64,000 nucleotides of DNA, taken from assembly GCF_905220415.1 (NCBI RefSeq), contig NC_059550.1:436501-500500 (forward strand). The letters are read 5' to 3'. Made by a program: the position numbers and the translations under genes. Source of the stretch: Colias croceus (Eukaryota > Arthropoda > Insecta > Lepidoptera > Pieridae). A model generated the notes under the pieces. It worked only from the letters and a program-made list of their open reading frames with translations. It did no database searches and was not told the DNA's origin. Numbering within the stretch: the stretch's first letter is position 1; each line of letters opens with the position of its first letter. Positions 45,063 through 57,600 of the stretch are shown here, piece after piece.

Positions 45063-46485
45063 TCAATTCTTCTAGAAACTTTGGGATCGTCATACATAGT
45101 TTTACCAATTACCACTGGAAGCAGTTTCTACAGAAAAGAACCATAAAAAATACGTAGTTGCTCTTTTAAAATTATGTCAATTTTACATTCTATATTATAA
45201 TAATGATGCCAAAGAACTGTCCGTGGACATACCCTTCATCGTCCACACACGCTCGCGTTGTACATTTACACGTAGATTCGTCGGCGGACTTGTCGACAGA
45301 GACAAGTATATAGTCGGCATAATATGTCAATGAATGGCAGCCATAATGAGCCTTTCATGATACGCTCTGATAGCCATTGTGAGGTTTGAATGGTAATTAA
45401 TTTCGTTTAGTTGTTGATGTGTAGACTGTGTGAATTTGTTGATTTGATGGATGGTGCAATTATTCAAATAGGTTTGAATTGAAGCTTGTAAGTTGTAATG
45501 TCCTTTTCTTTTAAATCTGGTATTTAGATGAAGTAATATATAATAACAACCTCATAATGTACATTGTTCATTGCCGATTTACATGAAATGTGGCACACAC
45601 ATAGAGGGTAACTTGTCTTAACACATATGGATTTTTATCATGGAAATTCTTCGGGATGTTTACATGTCATGTCGCCCTAAATAAGTAAATAGTTGATGAT
45701 ATAATATGTTTAGCTACGTCCATATCTCGTTAGATAAGACAGTGCATGTGCTGCGGCAGATGTATGATGGACCACCAACAGAAACATATGAACGATTGAA
45801 ATTCAAAGCTAGGATCGATGGATGAAATTCGACATTCAATCTAACTATTACCAAATTACACAAGAACGGCTGAATAGATTTTACTAATTTTTATCTTGTT
45901 GGATTTTTTCAACTTGCATAAATAAAGTAATTGTGTAGAAATATTATTTTTTTTTTAAATCTTCGTCTATTCAAACGGAGCGGCTAGCTATGATGTAGAC
46001 TATAAAACAATAAAGACTTATGCATTATGCAATTTTAAAAAATAAAAGATCCTTCAACTTATCAGAAGCTATGTATCAACTTTCTGATATATTTGCATAA
46101 TGTGTTCTCGTCATTGGAAGATGAGCAATTAAATTGTCGGATTCATCTCGATAAATGTGCTTTCAAATGTTTTGTTGTTTACATTTTAATGTGTATTGTA
46201 ATGTCAGCTTTCAAGTTTGGTTTTAGCGATCTGAAGATTGAAATCAAAATATGGAAAGTTGAAAAAATACATTATGAAAGGAAGAATCTTTTGAGATAGG
46301 ATGCCGACAGTCACGACTGCTGCTTAAAATAATTTATATGATATGCCAGCTTCTATTTCTACAATTTAAATAAAAAAACACAAGTTTAGCATTTATTCAA
46401 ATAGCACAAAACAAAAAGACAATCAACAAAAAGTAGCAACTTAGATAAAACATAGAGTTTAGAAAAACTGTTAGCCACTATCCTA
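45063..46485. other. Gene-free stretch
   Basis: A 36-codon ATG frame at about 45204 in a GC-richer patch is too short to call. A Helitron-like fragment lies at about 45575-45665 (GAGGGTAACTTGTCTTAACA). Confidence 0.35.
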
Positions 46486-46490
46486 CTAAT

Positions 46491-46664
46491 ATTTTAAATG
46501 TGAATGTTTGTTTAAATGTGAACCGATTAACATGAATTGTGGCACACACAGAGGGTAACTTGCATAAACACATAGGATAGTTTTTATCCCGAAAATCCCA
46601 CGCGAACGGGAACTTTGCGGGTTTTCCTTTCACTACGCGTGGGAAGCTGCGGGCGAAAAGCTAT
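46491..46664 (+). mobile_element. Helitron-like short repeat
   Basis: It opens TCCTACTAATATTTTAAATG and ends with the degenerate hairpin GGGAAGCTGCGGGCGAAAAG then CTAT. Confidence 0.65.
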
Positions 46665-46772
46665 TGTTGTCACACTTATAATAAGTAATCCTTGAACTCT
46701 ATACTAGAAACCAGTGTTAGAACATCATATAGGTGATATGATTCATCTAATTGAAGCTGATTACAGATATAA

Positions 46773-46883
46773 GGGTCGACGAGTCCAGTTTCTACGCGTG
46801 GCCAAGCGCGGCAATCAGGTCGAGCTGACGGATGCGCGACACCGGACACATCCGCCACTGTCACTTTGTGAGCATTGATTCTC
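46773..46883 (+). other. GC-richer candidate exon, uncertain
   Basis: After GCTGATTACAG one frame reads YKGRRVQFLRVAKRGNQVEL then TDARHRTHPPLSLCEH and a stop. Another frame and the minus strand are also open for part of the way, so the coding frame cannot be decided. No partner exon was found. It may be a retroelement scrap. Confidence 0.2.
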
Positions 46884-46989
46884 AATATGTTGGAAAAATA
46901 ATTATAAGGATTATCAGTTTATTTATCTACATCAAATAAAAGAATTTCTAGCTCTGCTAGAAAATTTTTCTTTCTATTAAAGAAACATT

Positions 46990-47126
46990 TAAGCTATTGC
47001 ATAGCTTCTATCGCGGGCCTTGAGCGCGGGGACCGAATCGAGAAATTCCGTAACGAAAAAACCTCACGCTCCCTACTCCGACGGGCTTGGAGGTGTGGCT
47101 TGAAGGCATGCTATGCAATAGCTTTA
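46990..47126. mobile_element. Small MITE with AAGCTATTGCATAGC ends
   Basis: AAGCTATTGCATAGC (46990 on) and GCTATGCAATAGCTT (ending at about 47125) are perfect 15-bp inverted repeats around a GC-rich core (GGGCCTTGAGCGCGGGGACC). No ORF. Confidence 0.55.
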
Positions 47127-47129
47127 CCG

Positions 47130-48596
47130 CGGCCGCGGCATTGATGTTCCGCTCCTAATGATGATGTAGCGATGTGTGATCGTAGCGCGCGTAGAGCTAT
47201 GTAAACTATCTGGGACTAGGACTAGTTTATCTTTTGAGCTCGGTCAAACAAACTCTTTAGTTTTATAAATTAGTATAGATATTGAATTGTAGTAAAATAT
47301 CAATTCAAAAAAGGTGTTGTTCAAAAATTTAAGACATTTCGATATAGTCACAGGTAACAGTAAAAATATGATATATTTCCATAATATGATGTTATCATTT
47401 ATCAAAAATGTTAAAACATAATAAGGTATTGGTATTGGTTAAATGTTTTTGCGGTTTAGTTCTGTCCATTCATAACGTTATTTAATTCAGAATGATATTT
47501 ATTGTATGTTATATGTCATGAAACATAAAAAATCGAACATAGTTTGAGAACAACTGTCTCTAATGAGTCGAACTTATTAAAGAACTTCATAAAAGCGATG
47601 TATTGAGGAAGCGGCAAGAATTAAACTATTAGTTGAACTCTTTTATGACAAATGTAATTAATTTCTTGTGTTAATTGTATGGAAAGTTGAGTATTTTATA
47701 ATATAACGGATTTCCTTCCAAGTGTGTTTTAGATAAGAATTGCGATAGTTTAACCAACTAATTATGTTTAAAAAGCCGCTCGATATAATTAATATTTATT
47801 TATAATCTATGTCACTTGGGCATAATAAAGTTACTTACTGAAAACATAAAGATTAACATTAAGAAAACAAAATGCAATAACTTTCTCATAACAGTTATAT
47901 ATGTACCTATGTATATAATTATATACATAGGTACTTTGTACTTTGCTAGGTTAATTAACATAGCACAAGTATAGAAAAAGTTCAGTCTTAAGCTGAAATC
48001 TTCATTCGATTTTTCAATTGAAGAGTTACAACATATTTCACACACATAAATCGAATTTTACTTATTGATAAAAGTTTCAGTTTTATTGCATGTAAATATT
48101 TAGGTTTATTATCGCTGATGAAGTAAAATGAAATCAGTGTTAAGTAAGCCTCGATAAACTTGAGACCACACAATTTGTGTTGCGTTACGCGCGTTGAACT
48201 CGTTATTATGTAAAATATAATTCGGATATCCGGTTGAATAATGTACAGAATTTATTTATGTATTTAGAAAAATTACATCACAGTTCAATGGTTAATATTT
48301 ATGGTCAGGGGTTTAGAAGGGTCAGGGTTCCAAAAACTATGCCAATAATATATCTACGATTTCTATAAAAAGCTTTTTATTTCTCTACGTGGTATTGGAC
48401 ACAATTATAGATATATTAAGATTTGTGCGTTAAACGTTTTTAAGCAACTGTACTGTATATTTGTTTGTAAATATATATTTTTTAAAAATATGCTGTAATT
48501 TGATTTTACACAGGTAATGAAATGCATGCAGTAAAAGAACATAAAATTTCACTTTTAAGTCAGGCGTAAAATTAAACAACAATGTATAACATAATA
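47130..48596. other. Gene-free AT-rich stretch
   Basis: It contains the palindrome at 47904-47935 and is otherwise featureless. Confidence 0.4.
47904..47935. repeat. Perfect 32-bp palindrome
   Basis: GTACCTATGTATATAA is followed immediately by its exact reverse complement, with no loop. Confidence 0.9.
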
Positions 48597-48602
48597 TTTA
48601 TT
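48597..48602 (-). terminator. Polyadenylation signal of the 360-aa secreted-protein gene
   Basis: AATAAA on the minus strand begins 4 nt after the stop codon (48607-48609), implying a very short 3' UTR if it is used. Confidence 0.45.
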
Positions 48603-48606
48603 TAAC

Positions 48607-51600
48607 TTAAGGTCTCTTTCCACTACTATGATAAGCTAACAACCAGGATAACACTTCGTTCATAGCGCCGGGATCGTCACACGGGATTTTATAGCAGTGC
48701 TTTTGTCGCGGGGTTGCTTGTCTGAAATAAATTCAAAGTAATGAATAATAAAATTAATAACAATTTCTTTTGCGTTATTTGTTTACTAGATATTCGTTAC
48801 TAAAAACGACATTGTAACATACAAGCTTTTCAAGCGTAGTTTTAAAATTGTAAGATATACAATTTAAATTATGACTTAATATTAACATTTACTGTAGCTA
48901 GTAGCTACTCAAATGTTTTCTGGCGTTTAAAATTTTAAAACTAATTGCATGATCACATCTTTTCTTCAGATATGAAAAAGTTTAAAAACACACAAACACC
49001 CATCCACGCACATATTCTGGTAATTTATAATTAGGTTAGTATACCACAATGTGTTTGTAAATAACCAATAGTATCGCTTCAAACGCTAAACGCTTCAAAC
49101 TTCAAACTAAATGAAAGGATATCATTGGTCTATAAAACAAATTCCTCGCTACACATCCTCACAGATTATTGGTGGAAAAGGATCCATATAACTCCTATAT
49201 TTACTTACCGTAAATAATTTCTCTCAGAATGTATTTCGCAGAGCAGCCTACGCTTGCAGCGCTCGCTGATGCGCGGCAAGTTGTCGCCGACTGAGCGCCG
49301 CGTGAAATGGTTTCCATAGCTGAAAGGATATGTCTAAGGTTTATTTTTATGAATTATTTGCTGATAATGTTATAGATAAGAGGATTTATTTTAATGTGGT
49401 TGAGGGAATTGATAGATTTTCACAATATAAACTCTTGGGAAAGCCTCTGTTGATATTATGGAGGGACATAGTCATATAAGTTTTAATATGTGGATTTAAA
49501 TTTCAATTTCTTAATTTCAGCAATCAGGATTGATGAATAATAGAAACGACAATTCTCCTAACTGTTTAATAGTAAATGTAATTATATTTTTTAAATTCAC
49601 AAGTCTTCAATCGAAAATTTTATAATACTTAGTACTTATGCAAAATGAGGCAATTATAGGAAACATTATATTTATCCTATCCCGGATCTTCTCGATTCTA
49701 TATGCACCGAAATCACACAAAAGTAGGACACTATAAATATCCACCGGGGAAAGCTACAAGGAAAATTAATAAAATTACATAAAACATGTACAATAGCGAG
49801 CTTACGATGCAACACGCAACTTGCACACGCAGCCTTACGTCAAGTTACGTAACTTAGTTTCACTTGCAGGTTAACGTTTGGAAGACAAGTAAGCAAGGAC
49901 GCTTAGCAAGGTTATAGAGAAATGATCCTTATCAAGTATTATGGAAAAGCCATGGATTTATTGGAATTAGATTTTTTTTATCCGATAAAAAAAGAATTAG
50001 TTTATTGTAATTGCAATTAATAAATAAATGAAATACTTGATTATTTATTTATTTATAACACTTTATTGTACAATCGAGAGAGGACATAGCAGAAAATTAC
50101 CAGTATTATAAAACGGCATAATTTGTACAACAGGCGGCCTTATTCCTCAACAGCAATCTCTACCAGGCAACCTGGTAGAAGATGTACGAAGTAATAATAC
50201 TCACGGGTTATTCTCAACGGTGTGCAGTTCGATGAGGTTGGGTGTGAGGGCGGACACTATGATGCCGACCGGCACCAGCGCTGTGATCAGGTGCAGGAGG
50301 CCCTGCCAGGGGTTCTTACTGTGGAAATATATTTAGCTGTTAACTAATAATATAGTGTACTAGCGGTCCACTCCGGCTTCGCCGGTGGTACATATTTTGC
50401 AATAAAAGGTAGCCTATGTTCTTTCTCAGGGTCTAAAGATTTCATCAAAATCGGTCCAGTAGTTTATGCGTGAAAACCATACATACATACATACGTAATT
50501 ACAAACCTTTTCTTTTTATAATATTAGTATAGATTAAGCTTTTGAAGTAAAAATTAAAAATAATTAGTTTAAGAACTAAGGATACTTGTAAAACTTTGTG
50601 TAAAAAAGTGTAAATAGTATTTAGTTGTACATCATAAATATATTTCTGTTAATAGTTTTGTAGCATTTACTTAGTTATGTCATTAATATTTATGGCAAAA
50701 AAGTAACAATAAATAGTTGAACGTGAAATGAACATTCTTCTCTCCAATAAAAATACTCATCTCACAACTACGAATGAGTAGAAAAAACCACAAAACTGAA
50801 AAATGAACTTCATTCAAAAAACAGTAGTAACTATGAACGCATGTCAACTACATCCGAAAATCGATCGCACGAGTCCCGGTCATGTAAAACTTACAACTTT
50901 ATCAGCACGAGCCATCAAAACACATCTGAATCATCAATATACCATTACACTCATGTCATAATATCCCACTAATATCCGCATAGTGCATGGCGGATGCTCA
51001 AAGATCAGGTTTTTTATTTATTTAGAAGGAAAAGTGGCACACTTATGACAAACGTTGCTCAAAAGCTATTAAACTGTACGTCCTGTCCTTTCGGCTCTGT
51101 TTGAAGAGCTTTGAAAGCTATAAATCATTTTAAATAAACAAATTGAATAGATTAGCTATATATTATTTTCAAGGCAAGATTTGGCATCCGTAGTCCATAC
51201 ATAAGATAAATACCAGTATACTTATTTTATGCACTTCAAAGGTTTGTTCCTTTCAAAAACCAAATTTAAATTTCAGAATGTGAAAAATCATAATGTCGAG
51301 CATAGATTAATTAACAACATAATAGCAAATAAACACTGCAAATAAATTAAATTAAGAAAGTAATAAAACACTGAAAATCTTAAGATTTTTAAAATAAAAT
51401 AAACGTAATTCAAATGACTATAAAATACATACACTTGCAAGATCCTTTCTTTCAAAAGAAATATAAGCTATTAAAACTTAGAAAGCTGCATAATATTCTA
51501 TGCAGCAAATCAATTTGCAAATGCGATTTTTAGAAGTTATAAAACTTTAATATATTCTTGAATTTGAATTTCATGCAGCGTTGTATTACTATCACTACAT

Positions 51601-54600
51601 AGTATAAAAAAGTCAGTGTTGCTGTCTGTCTGTCCCTATGTATGCTTAAATCTTTAAAACTACGGAACAGATTTTCAGCATTTAATAAATAGAGTGATTC
51701 TCGAGGAAGGTTGTAGTATTAAGTATATGTTTTACTAGCTGTGCCCTGCGGTTTTACCTGCAGTGCTCCACTCTTGTTGGTCTTAGCATGATGATATATA
51801 GCCTATAGCCTTCCTCGATAAATGGGCTATCTAACACCAAAATAATTTTTCAAATCGGACCAGTAGTTCCTGAGATTAGCGCGTTCAAACAAGCAAACTC
51901 TTCAGCTTTATAATATTATAGTATAAATTATATTTTAGACAAAGCTGACGAAGCCTAGGTTGGAAAGCTAGTCTTAACATAAAATTAACGTTAAAATCGT
52001 TTATATTTATTGCAATCCGACGTCCATTTAGCATACATCGGCGAAATTATTAATTCTCTCCTAAGTGAAAGGATACGTCAGTATGTACTCTCTGAATAAT
52101 TGTAGGCTAGTGATGTATGTACGCATGGAGTAGTGATGTGCTTAATATTAATACAAGTGATAACTGCGTTAAAAACAACCGACTTCAAACTTGCACTTGC
52201 AAAATTTACAAATACCTACAGACAAAAATGCTTATAAAATAAAAACTACTGGGCCTATCCGAATAACTTTTTATGGGACCAATTCGACACCATCCCGCAT
52301 CGAACAAAAAAAGAATCACGTAAATCGGTTCAGAAACCTCGGAGTAATCGGTGTACATACATAAAAAAAAAAAAAAATATACCGGCCGAATTGATAACCT
52401 CCTCCTTTTTTTTGAAGTCGGTTAAAAATGTTATAAAGTAATACAAAAGATACCTATACAATATTAATTAAAATACACATATTATAAAACGATAGATTTG
52501 TTTTAACTAAATTACTTATCTGTATAATATTTTCAGGGAAATTTTATTGAAATTTTTGTAAATTATTAGCTACCTAATTCGAACTAATTAAAGTGACTTG
52601 TATTTTAAACCAACCTAAGTAGGATTAATTTAAACCAAGGGTTCAGTTTGAGTTGAACTTTTAATAATTAACAAGAAATTAAAGCAGACCAACAAGCCTT
52701 AAACTCGATTTAAAATTAAATTTAAACAATGATTATTTAACGGCTGGCATCACTGGATCGCCAGCCCTACAAGTCTCAATATATTCATAACCAAGTGCTG
52801 AATGTTCTAGAACAGATTGTATTTATACACACAAAAAAAAAAAGATTAAAATTTCGCCCATCACTACACTTCCCACTTAACTATGAGCTTTCATCCGCAT
52901 CAGTAATTGTTACGGATTATCATCACAACATCTCATTATGTTATTTGTAAACATTCTGCCTTTCGCTAATTCTATTAAAGTAACTAAAGTACACTTTTGT
53001 TTTGTCCCAGATTATAATTTGGTCTTGGTATGTGGAAATTAAAACTTTCGAGTTCGAGTCAAATCGAAGTTTTAAACTGTTGAGTTGCGATTTAATATTA
53101 GTCTTAATATGGTAGCTAATGGCTATGTAGGACTTTGTAATTACTCCAGGCATCTTTAAATATGCCTAAAGCCTTAAAATAATGAGATTACAACAAAAAA
53201 TTAGGTAAACGATAACTCATGTCCTTATTATCCTAGAGAACCTATTTTACGGATAATTATACATTTAATTTAATTTCAATAACAACAATAACATTATTTT
53301 CAACTTACTATTTCTTCACTTCCTTTTCCTTCTCATCATGGAATTCAAGTCCAAAGTCATCTCCATCCCCATCAGAGCCTGGTTTATCTTTAAAAGGACC
53401 TGGATTCTTGTACAAAGAACCAGCTGGTAACTTTACAGGCACTTCTACAGTTGGTTTGGAATCATAATCAGGTTTTATTGGCTTGTACAAATTGTTTTCT
53501 TTGTACGGCTTGTCGAGATACTCTTTGGGTTTCTTGTAATCCAGCTTGTAGAAATCGTTTGGTGAACTGAAATAATAAATGGTACATAAGATAAGATAAG
53601 GGGTCCTGTGTTCTATTCCCGGTGCAGACGAAGAAAAAAAAATGTCTCGGTCTGGCAGGACACAGAAGGCTGACAAGTAGGTGACTTGTCCCTAAAGAAA
53701 GAAATCGATCAGTGAAACAGATGTACGCATAATACATCTGCCCCTTAGGGGACACGGGACTTCACACACATAAGATAATGTTTATTTACTAATTCTGGCT
53801 AATTTTTTTTTTAATCTGTTCAGTAGTTTTTATGTGAAAGAAGAGCAGATGGCAGTTTAAGATTCCATATATTGTAGTAGTCGTTAATTTTCAGTTAGAA
53901 AATTTTAATATAATAATTTGAACTTGTTAAAAAAACTTTTACCTGATAAAACCACTTTTAACAGGAGTGAATGGATCAGTATGTCTCACTGTCGGAATAA
54001 TAAAAGCATCTTCATCGTAAAAGTTTCCTAATTGTTGACTTGGTTTAAATACTTTACTGTCATCAGTTTTATTTTTATTAGTATGTTCTATTTCTTCTTT
54101 TTCATCTTTAATTTTGGGATTAGTTAAAGTAGCATCTACATTCCATGTTGTAGCTTCACTTTTATGAAATTTTATCGGATCTACATTTTCTTGATTAGTT
54201 TTCTTTGTAGTTGTTTCTATTTGTTTGTTATCTGTGTCTAAGTCTATTTCATTTGATTCTCTGTGTTCTTTACTTGTTTCATCTGTGATTGTAATTATTT
54301 CTTCGCTCACTTCTTTTTTATTTAATGTTTTATTCACAGGAAACAAAGTGGTTGTGTTATATTCGTCATAGCTTCTAACCTCATATGCGGCACTTGTTAA
54401 GATGCATACAGCGTATATTACTATCTGAAAAAGATATAGAATTTTTTTTATTATAACATGATGCGTATTCAAACAGGCAAGTTCATGTAGATTGTATAAA
54501 TACAGACTACTTCAATGTCAGATAAGACTATATTTGAAGAGGTGCAAAAATCGGAATCTCCATTCCAATCACAATTTTTGTTATTTCAAAAAACAATGTC

Positions 54601-57600
54601 TATCCAAAATACTTTCAAATCATACTTTACATTCCATCTCTATTATTCTAACCTTTAAATGAATTCAAAAGGTAAATAGATCCGAATGTTATGCAATATA
54701 CTGAAAACATATTGGACAAATCCGTACGATCCATGCGCTCGCGCCGGTCAGTGACATACCGAGAGAAAGTGCCTTGCGTCACGTCGGAGCACCGACTGTT
54801 ACGTAGCGCGAGTTTTTGCGTCGCTTTATAGGTCAATGGGAGTTATTATGCAATCGTGCTAATGTATACTTGAAATGAACTTATTTTGAGTACTGCCCCC
54901 CTAGCCAAGTGGCTTTCTGTTAGCGAAGCGTTCAATAGAATAGACTACGAATGTATGAGGTTGACGTAAGCTGTAGATAAACGTATATTGGGGGGCTGTA
55001 CTCGAAATAAGCGAGTTTAGTTATAGCGGTGTCGGAAGTGGGACGAGCCGAATGCAGATGCCGTTTATAAAGTTTAATATTGTAATTATTTAGCCTTGAA
55101 GGAGGCTTTCTTTAGCATGTACCGGGGATTAACTCAGGATCCCTGTACTTCAATTCATGCGCTGAAATACACTGGCAGTAAAAGAAAATATAGTTCTGAT
55201 GTGAAACAGGTAGTAACTCTACTTTATACCTACACTTATCACAACATGGAATTTTTCAGACAGAAGGAAATGGTTTGTATTTTATAATATTACAGGCGTT
55301 ATTCCGTTGGCAATATGAATACCTATGAAATTAAGTACGAATTTCAAGTTTCATTCTCATATTAGCTGTTGTCGTGTTTGTTTTATAAATAAGTAATACA
55401 ATCCATACTAATATTATAAATGCGAAAGTAACTCTGTCTGTCTGTCTGTTACTCAATCACGCCTAAACTACTGAACCAATTTGCATGAAATTTGGTATGG
55501 AGATATTTTGATACCCGAGAAAGGACATAGGCTACCTTTTATTGCGAAATATGTACCACGGGCGAAGCCGGGGCGGACCACTAGTTACCTATAAATAGTT
55601 GCATTGTGATAAGAAAGATAGTAGATAGCTAGCTTAGTCTAAATAATTATATACTTAAGACATGCTATACATAGGTCTAAGGTCGTTACGGATGATTATT
55701 CAATAGAAGATAAACATCTAGAAAATATATAAGCTTTCCACTTGCTTTTACTTTCAAATCGCTTTTTCTTACATTAAAGTTAGTCAAAAAGTTAAAAATA
55801 TACACGAGTTCGATAAAATTTGCATTTCGTGAGAAATAAATGCAATGGTTCCAAAAATATAATTGGTAATTTTACTTGACGGTCAAAAAAAATGAAAGAG
55901 ATCTTTTAAATTTCAAGATACTTTGCGTATGTAAATATTTAGTCCGACCTCAGTTGAAAATATTACATGCTAGAGACTAGTATAGTATTTTTTATAAATT
56001 TTGAACATTTAAGGTTTTTTGGATGTAGGAATAACATAAAAAAGTAAAAAAAAAAAAAGAAAAATAAATAAATATTCTAAAAGTTGACTGCCCAAAAAGT
56101 ATTTCCGTTGACTAGATATTATTTACACAGAAAGTTACAGAACTTCGTACTTTCTTCTAAAAACTATCCCTACTAAAATATTATTATTTTTTTCGAACTA
56201 TTTCACATCGAGATGAATTTTGAGAATTTGTCATAATTATTTTATAAACTTATAATATTTTTTTCAAGTTCAATCCGAGAAAAATCTTGGAAAATGGCTG
56301 GTGTTTAAAATATAACAGAAAATTATATTTCATTTTCAATATAATTGATTCGTAGATTTGTAGAAAGTACTTATATAATACAACAGTAAGACCTTCAGTG
56401 TCTAGACCTTATTTATCTGTATCGTGATATCTTCAGTAACAAATTCGGTATCTGTGGTACATGACTAACCCTTAACCTCTGCCATTTCTTGACTTTCTCG
56501 AATATTCCTTCTAACGATCGCAGTGACTGCAAATTGCTGCAAAACTATAGAGATTTCTTCCCAGTATTTGAATTGCATCAGATTGTGATTGCATCGTGTA
56601 CAGATATATAATATTTACTTCTTTATATACTTACACTTTACTAAGTTTACTTTCTATATTCCGGTAAAGTTTCATCCAAATAGATTCAGTAGTTTTTTCG
56701 TGTAAGAGTAACAAACATACTTCCATCCATATATTTTAAAACTTTCGCGTTTATAATTATTAAGTAGGTATTATCCATAATTTACAAAAAGAGTATTGAA
56801 ATCTATCTATACTAATATTATAAAGAGGAAAGGTTTGTAATTATGTATGTATCTATGTATGTATGGTTTTCACGCATAAACTACTGGACCGATTTAAAAA
56901 ATTCGTTCACCATTAGAAAGCTGCATCTTCACTGAGCAACATACGCTAGGTTTTATCTCGGAAATCCCACGGGAACGGGAACTATGCGAGTTTTTCTATG
57001 AAAACGCGGGCGAGGCCGCAGGCGGAAAGCTAATATTATCTAAAATACTGTTCTTGAAGTAACAATTCAACGGATTACCTACATAAATAAGATTTTTTTT
57101 AAAACAAAATATGTTAATAATAGTGGGAGTATCGCAAAGGTGATATCTTACAGCATTATTGATATTATAGCATTACCCTATATAGATATCAATTGAAAAT
57201 GATGAATAGTCATATAATGAAATTGATATGACTTATAGAAAAGGTCAAGAAAGTAGGCGTAAATAAATACCTATACATGTAAGTTATAATAACTTATCAT
57301 TCATTTTAATAGGGCGAAGAAAAGTACAGTTGAATAATTTACACTGATAAAAAGTTAATGTACCTAAATCCTCAACTCTATTCTTATGCACTTATTTAAA
57401 AGAGATGTCAACAAATACCTACCTATACCTACATAAAGACGGAAAATAAGCACTGTCCTTTTAGGTATACGAATTATAGGTGTTTGGTAAATGTCACTGT
57501 TTAATTACGGGCCTTCATCTCATCATTCAAACATAATTGTTCTTTACTAAATAATAAGTCGTAAGTTCGTACAAAAGAGTCAAATTAATATAATAGTGTA

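Noticed and set aside
45204..45314. 36-codon ATG frame in a GC-richer patch
   Set aside because: Too short, with no splice context, no polyadenylation signal at a sensible distance and no recognisable motif.
53468..53755. Minus-strand ORF running through the SINE-like sequence
   Set aside because: It fuses retroelement sequence with part of a real exon in the wrong frame; the splice acceptor at 53566 explains the exon.
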